Below are positions 24,794 through 32,264 of a stretch of DNA of 46,797 nucleotides, piece by piece (position 1 is the first letter of the stretch; every line of letters starts with the position of its first letter). The stretch covers positions 1-46,797 of the forward strand of contig DCQT01000104.1 of the NCBI GenBank assembly GCA_002323535.1, in the 5' to 3' direction. The position numbers and the translations under genes are program-made. Below the pieces are notes generated by a model, which worked only from the letters and a program-made list of their open reading frames with translations, was not told the origin of the DNA and did no database searches. The DNA comes from Bacteriovoracaceae bacterium UBA1511. Its GTDB lineage: Bacteria; Bdellovibrionota; Bacteriovoracia; Bacteriovoracales; Bacteriovoracaceae.

Positions 24794-25177
24794 TTAGATT
24801 TTAGTATTTTGTGAGGATGAGTGGTGGGGCGATGAAAGTGCCCCTAAGCAGTTTTTGGAGTAATTAGCCCAGTTTTTTGGGTTAGCAATACAGTTATACA
24901 GAAATAAGAAGTCAGGTTTTTTGACATCTTTACAAAAATTTTGAATCTCATTTTTACAGGAGTTCAAAAGATCAATCTTTTGATTGTTATTCACAATGCA
25001 GATATCTTTAAATTTAGGGCTTAACTTTTTGGGGCACAAATTAGCGCTGTTATCCTCAAGGTTATCGCAAAAATGATAAAGACTAAGATGACAGTTTGAC
25101 ATGTTATTTGAAAAACCCGGCATGGCAAATGATGTTGTGGCAAATGTTAAGAGGATCGATAAAACTAGTATTTTCAT
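24794..25177 (-). CDS. small secreted cysteine-rich protein
   Basis: Protein of 127 residues with a signal peptide (about 1-18, ending SFA). The mature part has eight cysteines (29, 37, 48, 60, 74, 82, 96, 110), in spacings such as C-x7-C with an SLYHFC or EIQNFC pattern repeated after about 45 residues. This resembles two copies of the helical Cys-rich (GLG1-like) repeat, which I infer rather than recognise firmly. The C-terminus is Ser/His-rich and probably flexible. It precedes the DUF6435-like gene by 12 bases. The eight cysteines make it a plausible Dsb client. Confidence 0.75.
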   Translation of the reverse strand: MKILVLSILLTFATTSFAMPGFSNNMSNCHLSLYHFCDNLEDNSANLCPKKLSPKFKDICIVNNNQKIDLLNSCKNEIQNFCKDVKKPDFLFLYNCIANPKNWANYSKNCLGALSSPHHSSSQNTKI

Positions 25178-25238
25178 AGTGATAATATAATTTCATCGAC
25201 CCATTTTTAAAATAACCTAGATCTAGACAAAGCTGAGT

Positions 25239-26507
25239 CTATTGAATCGCTTGAAGCATTTTATAAGCATTTACTCGACCACCAACGGCCAAGTTGTCTA
25301 AAATTGGTAGTCGATCACTTGATTCAATGACAATTTCTTTAAGTTCTTTGTGAGAAAGGTTTGGATTCAAACTTTTTGCAAGCCCAATCATTCCAGCAAC
25401 AATAGGCGCTGCCATAGATGTACCTGACATTGTTTTGTATCGTCCCTTTTGGAAAGTTGAATATATGTTGTTGCCTGGTGCAAAAACATCTACAGATACT
25501 TTACCAAAATTAGAAAAAGTCGCCTTTGTTCCTCTACCCATAGTCGCGCCAACAGAAACTACTCCAGGGATTTCGTATGCTGCAGGATATATGGGGAATC
25601 TGTCTGAATCATTTCTTGAGTTACCGGCGGCGGCAACAATACTGATTCCTTTTTCAGAGGCAACTGTGAGAAGATCTACAAGTATACTCTCTTTTGGTGC
25701 TCCTCCCCATGAGTTTGACAAGATTTGGGCGCCGTTTTCAATCGCGTAGTCTATTGCTTTTAAAACCGCAGACATTTGACCGATTCCATTCGCTGCAATG
25801 AATTTTAGAGGCATAAGTCTTACGTTTTTCATTACGCCTTTGATCCCTTGATTCTCATGAACTGCCCCAATTACTCCCGCGCAGTGGCTGCCATGTCCAT
25901 TATCGTCGGTTGGGTCGTGGTCATCGTTGATAAAATCATAACCATAAACGTCGTCAATATAGCCGTTGTTGTCGTCATCAACACCTTTAACTCCATTTTT
26001 TTCAGCTTGATTTATCCAAAGGTTGTCTTTTAGATCAGGGTGATTCAAGTCTGCTCCTGAATCGATTACAGCGATGATCATATCACTATTTCCGGTCTCA
26101 ATTTCCCAAGCTTTTTTTGCTTTGATATCTTCGCCTTTAACACCTGGTACAATGACTGTGGTTCTGCTATTCCAACCAGTGTTTTCAAGGTGCCATTGTT
26201 TTGAAAACAAAGGGTCGGCGTCGAGATTCTCATTTAGATTTTTTTCGTCTTCAATAATTGAAGTGTATAAATCAGAATCAATTTCAGCCTTTAGTATAGA
26301 ATTACTTTTACGAAGTCTTGATAAAAATCCAGCCTCTTTCGATCCAACTTTATACACATTTAAGTTTTTTAATCCAAGGCTCTCCATTGATGCTTTTGGA
26401 AAATCTTTTTTAAATGTTTTCTCATTGTTTAGTAAAACAAGGTACTCATTGGAAAAAGCGCTACTACACAAGAAAAAACAACACGCTGCTTTGATTATAT
26501 TTTTCAT
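25239..26507 (-). CDS. second secreted subtilisin-like serine protease (S8)
   Basis: Exported protease of 422 residues. The layout is a signal peptide (about 1-19), a propeptide (about 20-95) and a catalytic domain with a full triad: D149 in AVIDSGAD, H205 in GHGSHCAG and S364 in SGTSMAAP, with oxyanion N296 in AAAGN. Like the protease at 1415-2671 it has the acidic VDDDNNGYIDDVYGYDF loop, the SKQWHLENTGWN entry motif and the GRVNAY/DASEAL-type end, so the two are clear paralogues. AAAAGGA precedes the ATG. It differs in having GHGSH rather than GHGTH and a less acidic active-site end. Probably a secreted digestive enzyme. Confidence 0.95.
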   Translation of the reverse strand: MKNIIKAACCFFLCSSAFSNEYLVLLNNEKTFKKDFPKASMESLGLKNLNVYKVGSKEAGFLSRLRKSNSILKAEIDSDLYTSIIEDEKNLNENLDADPLFSKQWHLENTGWNSRTTVIVPGVKGEDIKAKKAWEIETGNSDMIIAVIDSGADLNHPDLKDNLWINQAEKNGVKGVDDDNNGYIDDVYGYDFINDDHDPTDDNGHGSHCAGVIGAVHENQGIKGVMKNVRLMPLKFIAANGIGQMSAVLKAIDYAIENGAQILSNSWGGAPKESILVDLLTVASEKGISIVAAAGNSRNDSDRFPIYPAAYEIPGVVSVGATMGRGTKATFSNFGKVSVDVFAPGNNIYSTFQKGRYKTMSGTSMAAPIVAGMIGLAKSLNPNLSHKELKEIVIESSDRLPILDNLAVGGRVNAYKMLQAIQ

Positions 26508-26570
26508 TCTTAAATCCTTTTAAAAAATTAAAATAATAGTTTAGCTTTATAATATGACTAAGTCACAGGC

Positions 26571-28241
26571 TTATTTCATGCCTAAAATAAGTTCGGCTAG
26601 ACCTCTTGTCTCACTTCCAGGAAGCCACGCGAGCACAGTGGACAAGGAATCGCTGTATAGCGTATCAAAGTCTAGTTCTCTTCCAGAATAAATCACACTA
26701 ACGATTGGTAAATTTAGTCGTTTAAGGCTTGCTATAACTTTTTTATCTTCCGGATGAAGTGAGTAATAGTCAAGAGTGAAGCCATAAGGTGTTCTGTCAG
26801 GATATGGATATTCATTCATCACAATATCACCCATCATTTCAGTGTATGGGTTTTCTCCCATAGCTGTGATGGCAATATCAAACTTACTTGGATCAATTGT
26901 CGTTAATCTATCTGTTGAGATATAAGTGACATCAGCACCTTGAGTTTTGAGTGAATCAAAAAGGCTTGTTGCTCCAGGCACATTTTCTTTTAATCCCTGC
27001 CACTCAACTGTCCAACCACCACACTGATAGCCTGTATTATTTGCTGCTTTCCCAGTTAGTAGTATTCTTTTATTTTTAAGGTTCAATAGTCCTTCTTTAT
27101 TTTTTATAACGACGGACTTTTTAGCTAAGGTGTCCGCAATAGCTCGATGCTCATTTGTTCCAAAAGATTCGTTATCTTCAAAGCTTAAATTAAAAAGCCC
27201 CATTTCATATTTCACTGCAAGTAATCTATAGACAGCGTCATCAATTCTTTTAAGAGATACTTTTCCCTCAGAAACGAGTTCTTCAAGTAATGTCATGAAT
27301 TCTAACCATCGCTCTGGAACCATAAATAAGTCAATTCCCGCGTTAACAGACTTCTTTATTTGCTCTTTGTAATCCCCGTCAAGCTCCTCAATTCCATTCC
27401 AGTCACTAACAGTAAAACCAGAAAAACCAAGCTCATTTTTTAAAACGTCTGTGATCCAGTATTTGTGCCCATGCATTTTTTGGCCATTTATACTAGAAAA
27501 ACTAACCATAATACTTAATGCACCTTTTTTGATTGCTTCGATATACGGAGGTAGATGAATTTTTCTAATTTCTTCTTCACTAAGAATTGTATCTCCTCTG
27601 TCATGGCCAAACTCGGTTCCACCATCTCCAAGGTAGTGTTTGGGAGTAGCGAGAACTCCCTCTTTTTGAAGACCTAACATGTACGCTATCGAAAGCTCTG
27701 TGACTTTTTTTGTGTTATTTGAAAATGACTCGTAAAATCGCCCCCATCTTTTATCCATGGCAATGGCTGTGGTTGGGGCAAAGTTCCAATAGATGCCTGT
27801 CGCTTTCATTTCTTGTGCGACAATTTCACCCATTTTTTTTGTTAACTCTAAGTCGTTTGCCACTCCGAGACCAATATTGTGGGGAAATATGGTGGCGCCA
27901 AGAACATTATTGTGTCCATGAACTGCGTCAACGCCGTATATGAGTGGGATCTTTGCAGCGGACCCCATTGATTGGTCATAGTAATTTTTAACCATTTCTT
28001 TCCACGCTTTTGGTGTGTTTGGCGTAGGGTTTGACCCTCCACCACTAAGAATTGATCCTAATCCATATTTTTTTACCTGCTCAGGCGTTGCGTGTTGCCT
28101 TTCTGCTTGAGTCATTTGAGCTATTTTTTGTTTTAAAGTTAGTTTTTTTAATTGCTCTAGAGCTTTTTGTTTTGACTCAGGGGATAAAGTAAATGCGTTA
28201 GCGTTGAGGCTAAAAAAAAGAGCAACAAATAGAAGTTTCAT
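26571..28241 (-). CDS. glycoside hydrolase family 3 beta-glucosidase-like enzyme
   Basis: Exported 556-residue GH3 enzyme with a signal peptide (about 1-16). The TIM-barrel domain (about 25-355) shows GSILSGGGSNP, GVDAVHGHNNV, KHYLGDGG and the nucleophile region GFTVSDWNGI with D280. The alpha/beta sandwich domain follows (about 360-556: KNKRILLTGKAANNTGYQCG, then GENPYTEMMGD). The chain stops at LPGSETRGLAELILGMK, just where most GH3 enzymes go on with a G-x-LPVTFP segment, so the C-terminus looks shortened by a few dozen residues. AAGGA sits 7 bases before the start at 28241; an in-frame ATG further upstream lacks this. It would release glucose units from beta-glucans or related glycans. 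Confidence 0.92.
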   Translation of the reverse strand: MKLLFVALFFSLNANAFTLSPESKQKALEQLKKLTLKQKIAQMTQAERQHATPEQVKKYGLGSILSGGGSNPTPNTPKAWKEMVKNYYDQSMGSAAKIPLIYGVDAVHGHNNVLGATIFPHNIGLGVANDLELTKKMGEIVAQEMKATGIYWNFAPTTAIAMDKRWGRFYESFSNNTKKVTELSIAYMLGLQKEGVLATPKHYLGDGGTEFGHDRGDTILSEEEIRKIHLPPYIEAIKKGALSIMVSFSSINGQKMHGHKYWITDVLKNELGFSGFTVSDWNGIEELDGDYKEQIKKSVNAGIDLFMVPERWLEFMTLLEELVSEGKVSLKRIDDAVYRLLAVKYEMGLFNLSFEDNESFGTNEHRAIADTLAKKSVVIKNKEGLLNLKNKRILLTGKAANNTGYQCGGWTVEWQGLKENVPGATSLFDSLKTQGADVTYISTDRLTTIDPSKFDIAITAMGENPYTEMMGDIVMNEYPYPDRTPYGFTLDYYSLHPEDKKVIASLKRLNLPIVSVIYSGRELDFDTLYSDSLSTVLAWLPGSETRGLAELILGMK

Positions 28242-28412
28242 TAAATGATCCTTAGGGGAAATTTTCGGTGAGCATATTGTTGCAATGAGCAAAGGTCAAA
28301 AAAACGGTTATTTTGTCCGAAAAAAATGCAAAAAAGTATCGCAAAAATCAGCTTTGTCTTGCGATGATTACGCGTTTTTTAAGGCTGTCTGAGGGTAGCG
28401 TAGACAAAAATT

Positions 28413-28838
28413 TTAAAAAATACTCAACACTAGTCTTACCGCAAAGTAGATATTTACTCCGTAACCAAAGACGGTTGAAAGAAGAATTCTTCCAGGAACT
28501 TCTCTTCCTAGTTTTTGTTTCATTAAAAAAGGATAAACAGCTCTCGAGATAAGGTAAATCGTTCCTCCACAAGTTGCATTCTCCACGTTATCAAAAAAGG
28601 CGGTTAGCCAAAGAAGAGTTAAAAAAAGTGGCATGTGTTCAAGAAGATTTAATTGAATTCTGTCAGCCGCGAGCATTTCTCTATCTCCAGATAGATAACG
28701 ATCAAACTTTTTTCCTTCTTTTTGATATTTTTTATGAAGCCTCACTCGAGTTCTTAAAATATTCATCAAAAAAGCGTAATACAATAATAGCATTCCTACT
28801 GTAATTAAGATCGGTCCTTTAAATTCTACCGCACTCAT
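28413..28838 (-). CDS. MAPEG-family integral membrane protein
   Basis: Membrane protein of 141 residues with four hydrophobic segments, matching the MAPEG fold (membrane-associated proteins in eicosanoid and glutathione metabolism). The motif ADRIQLNLLEHMPLFLTLLW at about residues 58-77 is the E-x-x-P core of the family. Bacterial members are often microsomal-GST-like, but substrates are mostly unknown. AGGAG precedes the ATG. It is monocistronic by position, between the GH3 gene and a divergent secreted-protein gene. Confidence 0.85.
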   Translation of the reverse strand: MSAVEFKGPILITVGMLLLYYAFLMNILRTRVRLHKKYQKEGKKFDRYLSGDREMLAADRIQLNLLEHMPLFLTLLWLTAFFDNVENATCGGTIYLISRAVYPFLMKQKLGREVPGRILLSTVFGYGVNIYFAVRLVLSIF

Positions 28839-29056
28839 TTTTAGCTCCTAACAAATTTCTAATTTGTTTTTAATTTTATCCTTACTGAATTGCCTTATCG
28901 TGGAAAAAACACACAATATTGAAAGGGAAAAAACACTGTCTAAGCTTCTAATATCATTCCACTTTTGTCTAATTCTTTCGGTTTTAGTTTACAGAGATAA
29001 AAACCTCGCGCTAGAAGGCAAGCATATATTATTGGCACCAAATCAAAGGAAGAAAA

Positions 29057-29575
29057 ATGAAATTAATCGCTATTGCTATTATGTTAGTATTGAGTTTCGG
29101 TTCTTTTGCAACTGAGACTTTAAAAACTGGTTTATACTTACCTGAAAATGGAGGCTGTGCTTACGAACTTGTTAAGCAAAAAGCTGATTCTGTTGTTGTT
29201 ATTTTTAGACATAACCCAACTTCTGACTTAGGTGAGCCATGTGCTGACGGTATTGATTATCCAATCAAAGTTGATGTTGTCGACGCGAAGACATTTGTTG
29301 ACGTTAGAAACGGCGTAACGTTTAATTTCCACCAAACAACGGCAAAATTAGAGCGTGGATTATACCTAGCTGGTAACGGTGATGCTTGTGCTTACCAAGT
29401 TTTAGAGCAAAAAGGTAACACAGTAGTCATTATCTTTAGACAAAACCCAACTGTTTCTACTCCAGCAACTTGTGCAACAGGAATGGACTACCCAATTAAT
29501 GTTGACGTTGTTGATACAAAAACATTTTTTGATGTAAGAAACGGGAAAAAGTTTAAGTTCTACAGCAAATATTAA
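29057..29575 (+). CDS. secreted protein made of two tandem 70-residue repeats
   Basis: Protein of 172 residues with a signal peptide (about 1-18, ending SFA). The mature protein is two copies of one domain, residues about 22-92 and 98-169. Each starts GLYL, contains CAY, VVxIFR(H/Q)NPT, then a second Cys, DYPI(K/N)VDVVD(A/T)KTF and DVRNG. Each copy has one Cys pair (C34/C62 and C111/C139), probably a disulfide. Codon choice is regular, and AAAGGAAG just before the ATG is a strong ribosome binding site, which suggests high expression. A good terminator follows. The family was not recognised and the function is unknown. Confidence 0.85.
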   Translation: MKLIAIAIMLVLSFGSFATETLKTGLYLPENGGCAYELVKQKADSVVVIFRHNPTSDLGEPCADGIDYPIKVDVVDAKTFVDVRNGVTFNFHQTTAKLERGLYLAGNGDACAYQVLEQKGNTVVIIFRQNPTVSTPATCATGMDYPINVDVVDTKTFFDVRNGKKFKFYSKY

Positions 29576-29601
29576 TCTTTAGAGATACATATTAAAATAA
29601 A

Positions 29602-29629
29602 AAACGGTCTGTTATTAGGCCGTTTTTTT
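29602..29629 (+). terminator. intrinsic terminator after the repeat protein
   Basis: AAACGGTCT (29602-29610) pairs with AGGCCGTTT (29617-29625), with one G-T pair, around a 6-base loop; a run of T residues continues to about 29630. Confidence 0.88.
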
Positions 29630-29743
29630 TGTCTCAAATTTTCACACCTAAGCGTTCCATATCTATTACTTTTATTATTTTCTTAAAACCATGTCGATAA
29701 GTTGTTACTTTTAGAAAATTTAAAAATTCGGCAATATGAATTT

Positions 29744-30187
29744 ATGAAAGATTCATATTTTTTACTGTTTATTGTTTTATTCCTAACGAGTTTTAGTACT
29801 TGGTCGTCTCAATCTTGTAACAATAAAAACTGTTTACTTGAAAGTAATATATCTGGAAAAAAGAGCGAAAGAGTGAACATCGACGGTGGTGCATTAAAAG
29901 TCTGTTCAACGGATCCAATGACCGGTTATACCAGAAGTGGATATTGCGATTATTCACCAAGTGACAGGGGAGAGCACTTCGTTTGTGCGCAGGTGAGTGA
30001 GGAGTTTCTCACGTACACAAAAAAAATGGGTAATGACCTTAGTACTCCCAATCCTAGGTATGGGTTTAAAGGTTTGGTTCCAGGCGATCGGTGGTGTCTT
30101 TGTGTGTCTAGGGTAATTGAAGCTAACAAGTCAGGAATTCCCCTTGAGGTAATTAGGTCTGCGACTCATATTAAAAGTAATTTTTAA
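29744..30187 (+). CDS. exported DUF2237 protein
   Basis: Protein of 147 residues with an N-terminal signal or anchor (about 4-20) and a DUF2237 domain. The domain runs from LKVCSTDPMTGYTRSGYCD through GEHFVCAQVSEEFLTYTKKM and GNDLSTPNPRYGFKGLVPGD to RWCLCVSRVIEANKSGIPLE, the family's conserved core. The family is widespread and has no known function; typical members are cytosolic, so the exported form is unusual. The conserved cysteines could form disulfides in the periplasm. The start at 29744 is chosen because the hydrophobic leader begins there. Confidence 0.85.
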   Translation: MKDSYFLLFIVLFLTSFSTWSSQSCNNKNCLLESNISGKKSERVNIDGGALKVCSTDPMTGYTRSGYCDYSPSDRGEHFVCAQVSEEFLTYTKKMGNDLSTPNPRYGFKGLVPGDRWCLCVSRVIEANKSGIPLEVIRSATHIKSNF

Positions 30188-30280
30188 TCTAAGTATTTGA
30201 TGATCTGTTTTGTAAATTAAAATATAATAAGTATTAGTATTTAATGGAGATTTTTCATCACGGGCAAAACGATCACAAGT

Positions 30281-31405
30281 TTGTTTCTCTTACTCTTTTT
30301 AATGGTGTTAACACCAATAATTTATATTTTGTCTTTAATTTTTAAAGGGCCAGTGAACACAAGAGTTATTAAGAAGATGAATGGAGAGGAGCTGGCGATT
30401 AATTTTTCCTCGTATTATGACTTTTTGCTAAAGAGTGTTTTTTTCATCACTACAGATGGAGTTGAATTAGTCGGATTAGAGGGTGATGGAGAGTCAGTAA
30501 GTGATCCCGCTTTTATATCAAATTTTTTGATTCAAGAAATGACTCTACTTCCAGGTAGAACCGTGCAAGAAGCAAATCAGCAATATTTGTCAAAATTAAG
30601 TTTTTTATCAGACCTAGCTATTCTTGGAAAGTTTATGTTGTTAGGTTTTTTTATTCGAAATTATGAAAGTGAGTCTGACAGTTGTGAGGTTCTTGGTGTA
30701 ACCTTTAAAAATACCACTTACCCTGAAGTTGAAAAGAGCCTCAATTCTTTTATTCTAACAGGAATTCAAAAAACAGTTTTTTTTGTTAATGCTCATTGTT
30801 TAAATGTTGCTTTTGAACATCCTGAATATAAAAAAATTATACCTAGTGCAGATTTAGTTCTTCCTGATGGAATGGGTCTTTTGATGGCAAGTCGACTTAA
30901 GAATTATCGGATGAAAGAAAACATCAATGGCACTGATTTATTTCCAAAAATTCTTGAATTAAGCCAATCTAAAAAATTTAATTTATATTTTCTGGGAGGA
31001 ACTCAAGAGGTAAATAATAATTTAATTTCTTTAGTTACTTCAAGTTATCCTGGGGTAAATGTAGTGGGAGGCCATCACGGCCATTTTGATAAGAAAACTC
31101 ATAGTAAATTCATTATAGAAGAAATTAATAAACTCAATGTTGATATTTTATTTGTAGCTTTTGGTGTTCCAATGCAAGAAATTTGGATAAGTGAGCATAA
31201 AAAATATATAAAATCGAATTTAATTTTAGGTGTGGGCGGTCTCTTTGATTTTTTCTCTGGTAAAAATAAGAGGTCTCCACAATGGTTGAGGGAACTAGGT
31301 TTAGAATGGGTTTATAGGATTTATCAAGAACCTAAAAGAATGTGGAAGAGGTATATCGTCGGTAACCCAAAATTTTTATTAAGAGTTGTAAAAAGCAGTA
31401 AGTAA
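30281..31405 (+). CDS. WecB/TagA/CpsF glycosyltransferase with membrane N-terminal extension
   Basis: Glycosyltransferase of about 374 residues. The C-terminal GT26 domain (about 135-374) is complete: NAHCLNVAFEHPEY, ADLVLPDGMGLLMASRL, INGTDLFPKI, FLGGTQE, VAFGVPMQEIW, GVGGLFDFFSGK and the RYIVGNPKFL end. Such enzymes add N-acetylmannosamine or related sugars to lipid-linked precursors. The first 130 residues begin with a membrane helix and contain LLPGRTVQEANQQYLSKLSF and SDLAILGK, resembling a decayed polyprenyl-phosphate sugar transferase (PglC/WecA-like bacterial sugar transferase) domain. No good start is seen: TTG 30281 lacks a ribosome binding site, while GGAG at 30246-30249 would fit an ATC at 30257. 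The next gene starts 13 bases later. Confidence 0.85.
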   Translation: MFLLLFLMVLTPIIYILSLIFKGPVNTRVIKKMNGEELAINFSSYYDFLLKSVFFITTDGVELVGLEGDGESVSDPAFISNFLIQEMTLLPGRTVQEANQQYLSKLSFLSDLAILGKFMLLGFFIRNYESESDSCEVLGVTFKNTTYPEVEKSLNSFILTGIQKTVFFVNAHCLNVAFEHPEYKKIIPSADLVLPDGMGLLMASRLKNYRMKENINGTDLFPKILELSQSKKFNLYFLGGTQEVNNNLISLVTSSYPGVNVVGGHHGHFDKKTHSKFIIEEINKLNVDILFVAFGVPMQEIWISEHKKYIKSNLILGVGGLFDFFSGKNKRSPQWLRELGLEWVYRIYQEPKRMWKRYIVGNPKFLLRVVKSSK

Positions 31406-31418
31406 TAGGTAAGGTGAA

Positions 31419-32225
31419 ATGGTTTTCCCCAAAAAAATATTGATGTCATCTCCAGAGCATTTTGATGTCGTATATAAGATTAACCCCCACATGAGTCTTG
31501 AAAATAAAGTTAATAAAACTTTGGCGAATGCTCAATGGTACAATTTAAGGTCTATTTACGAGAATATAGGCTTTGATGTAGAGGTGATCCCAGGAAGATC
31601 TGATTTACCGGATCTTGTTTTTATGGCGAACCAATTGATATCGACAAGAGATGGTGTGATCTTAAGCAGAATGAATAATATTGAGCGTGAGCCAGAGGTA
31701 GATCACATAAAAAAACACTTGAATATCAAAAATTATTTTCGGCCAAAAAATACTTTTGAGTCCATGGGTGATTGCCTTGAAGACTACCAAGGTAAAAGAT
31801 TTTTTTGTGGTTATGGCTTTAGAACTAAAAAAGAAGTTTATGAGGAAATTAATAACTATCTTCCAGGAGAGAAGGTTTTAATCAAATTAAACAGTGAAAA
31901 GTTTTATCATTTAGACACTTGTCTTTGTATTGTGGACAATGAAACGGCTTTTTATGTTAAGAGTGCTTTTGATGACAATGGCATAGATACTTTAAAAAAA
32001 TCCTTTCAGAAATTAATCAAGGTAGATGAGATGGAGGCTGAAACCTTTCTTGCTTGTAACGCTCATTGTCCAGATGGCGTAAATATTATCGTTGAAGAAA
32101 ATGCAAAGAAATTTCAAAAATCGGCAAGGGATCTAGGTCTAAAGGTACACTCAGTGGACACATCAGAGTTTTTAAAGTCTGGAGGGTCAATTTTTTGTCT
32201 CAAAAACCAGTTTTGGGACTATTGA
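31419..32225 (+). CDS. dimethylargininase-like guanidine-modifying enzyme
   Basis: Cytosolic 268-residue member of the pentein (arginine deiminase/DDAH/amidinotransferase) superfamily. Seen: LPDLVFMANQ (D65, substrate binding), FESMGD (E114), YHLDTCLCIV (H164) and SGGSIFCLKN (nucleophile C260), the usual E-H-C arrangement. DDAH makes citrulline from methylarginines, but related enzymes act on arginine or ornithine, and the exact substrate is not readable. AAGGTGAA directly before the ATG is a good ribosome binding site. It follows the glycosyltransferase by 13 bases and is probably in the same transcript, a pairing with no obvious pathway link. Confidence 0.88.
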   Translation: MVFPKKILMSSPEHFDVVYKINPHMSLENKVNKTLANAQWYNLRSIYENIGFDVEVIPGRSDLPDLVFMANQLISTRDGVILSRMNNIEREPEVDHIKKHLNIKNYFRPKNTFESMGDCLEDYQGKRFFCGYGFRTKKEVYEEINNYLPGEKVLIKLNSEKFYHLDTCLCIVDNETAFYVKSAFDDNGIDTLKKSFQKLIKVDEMEAETFLACNAHCPDGVNIIVEENAKKFQKSARDLGLKVHSVDTSEFLKSGGSIFCLKNQFWDY

Positions 32226-32264
32226 GCTATTAAATAAATATATATTTTGATGTAGTTTGAGGGA

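Noticed and set aside
28270..28290. TTGCAATGAGCAA near the GH3 promoter as another Fur-family site
   Set aside because: It shares one half-site only; the partner has a different spacing and sequence.
28864..29115. Open frame of 83 codons upstream of the repeat protein gene
   Set aside because: It overlaps the real, well-signalled secreted protein start in another frame, has no ribosome binding site and an unnatural composition.
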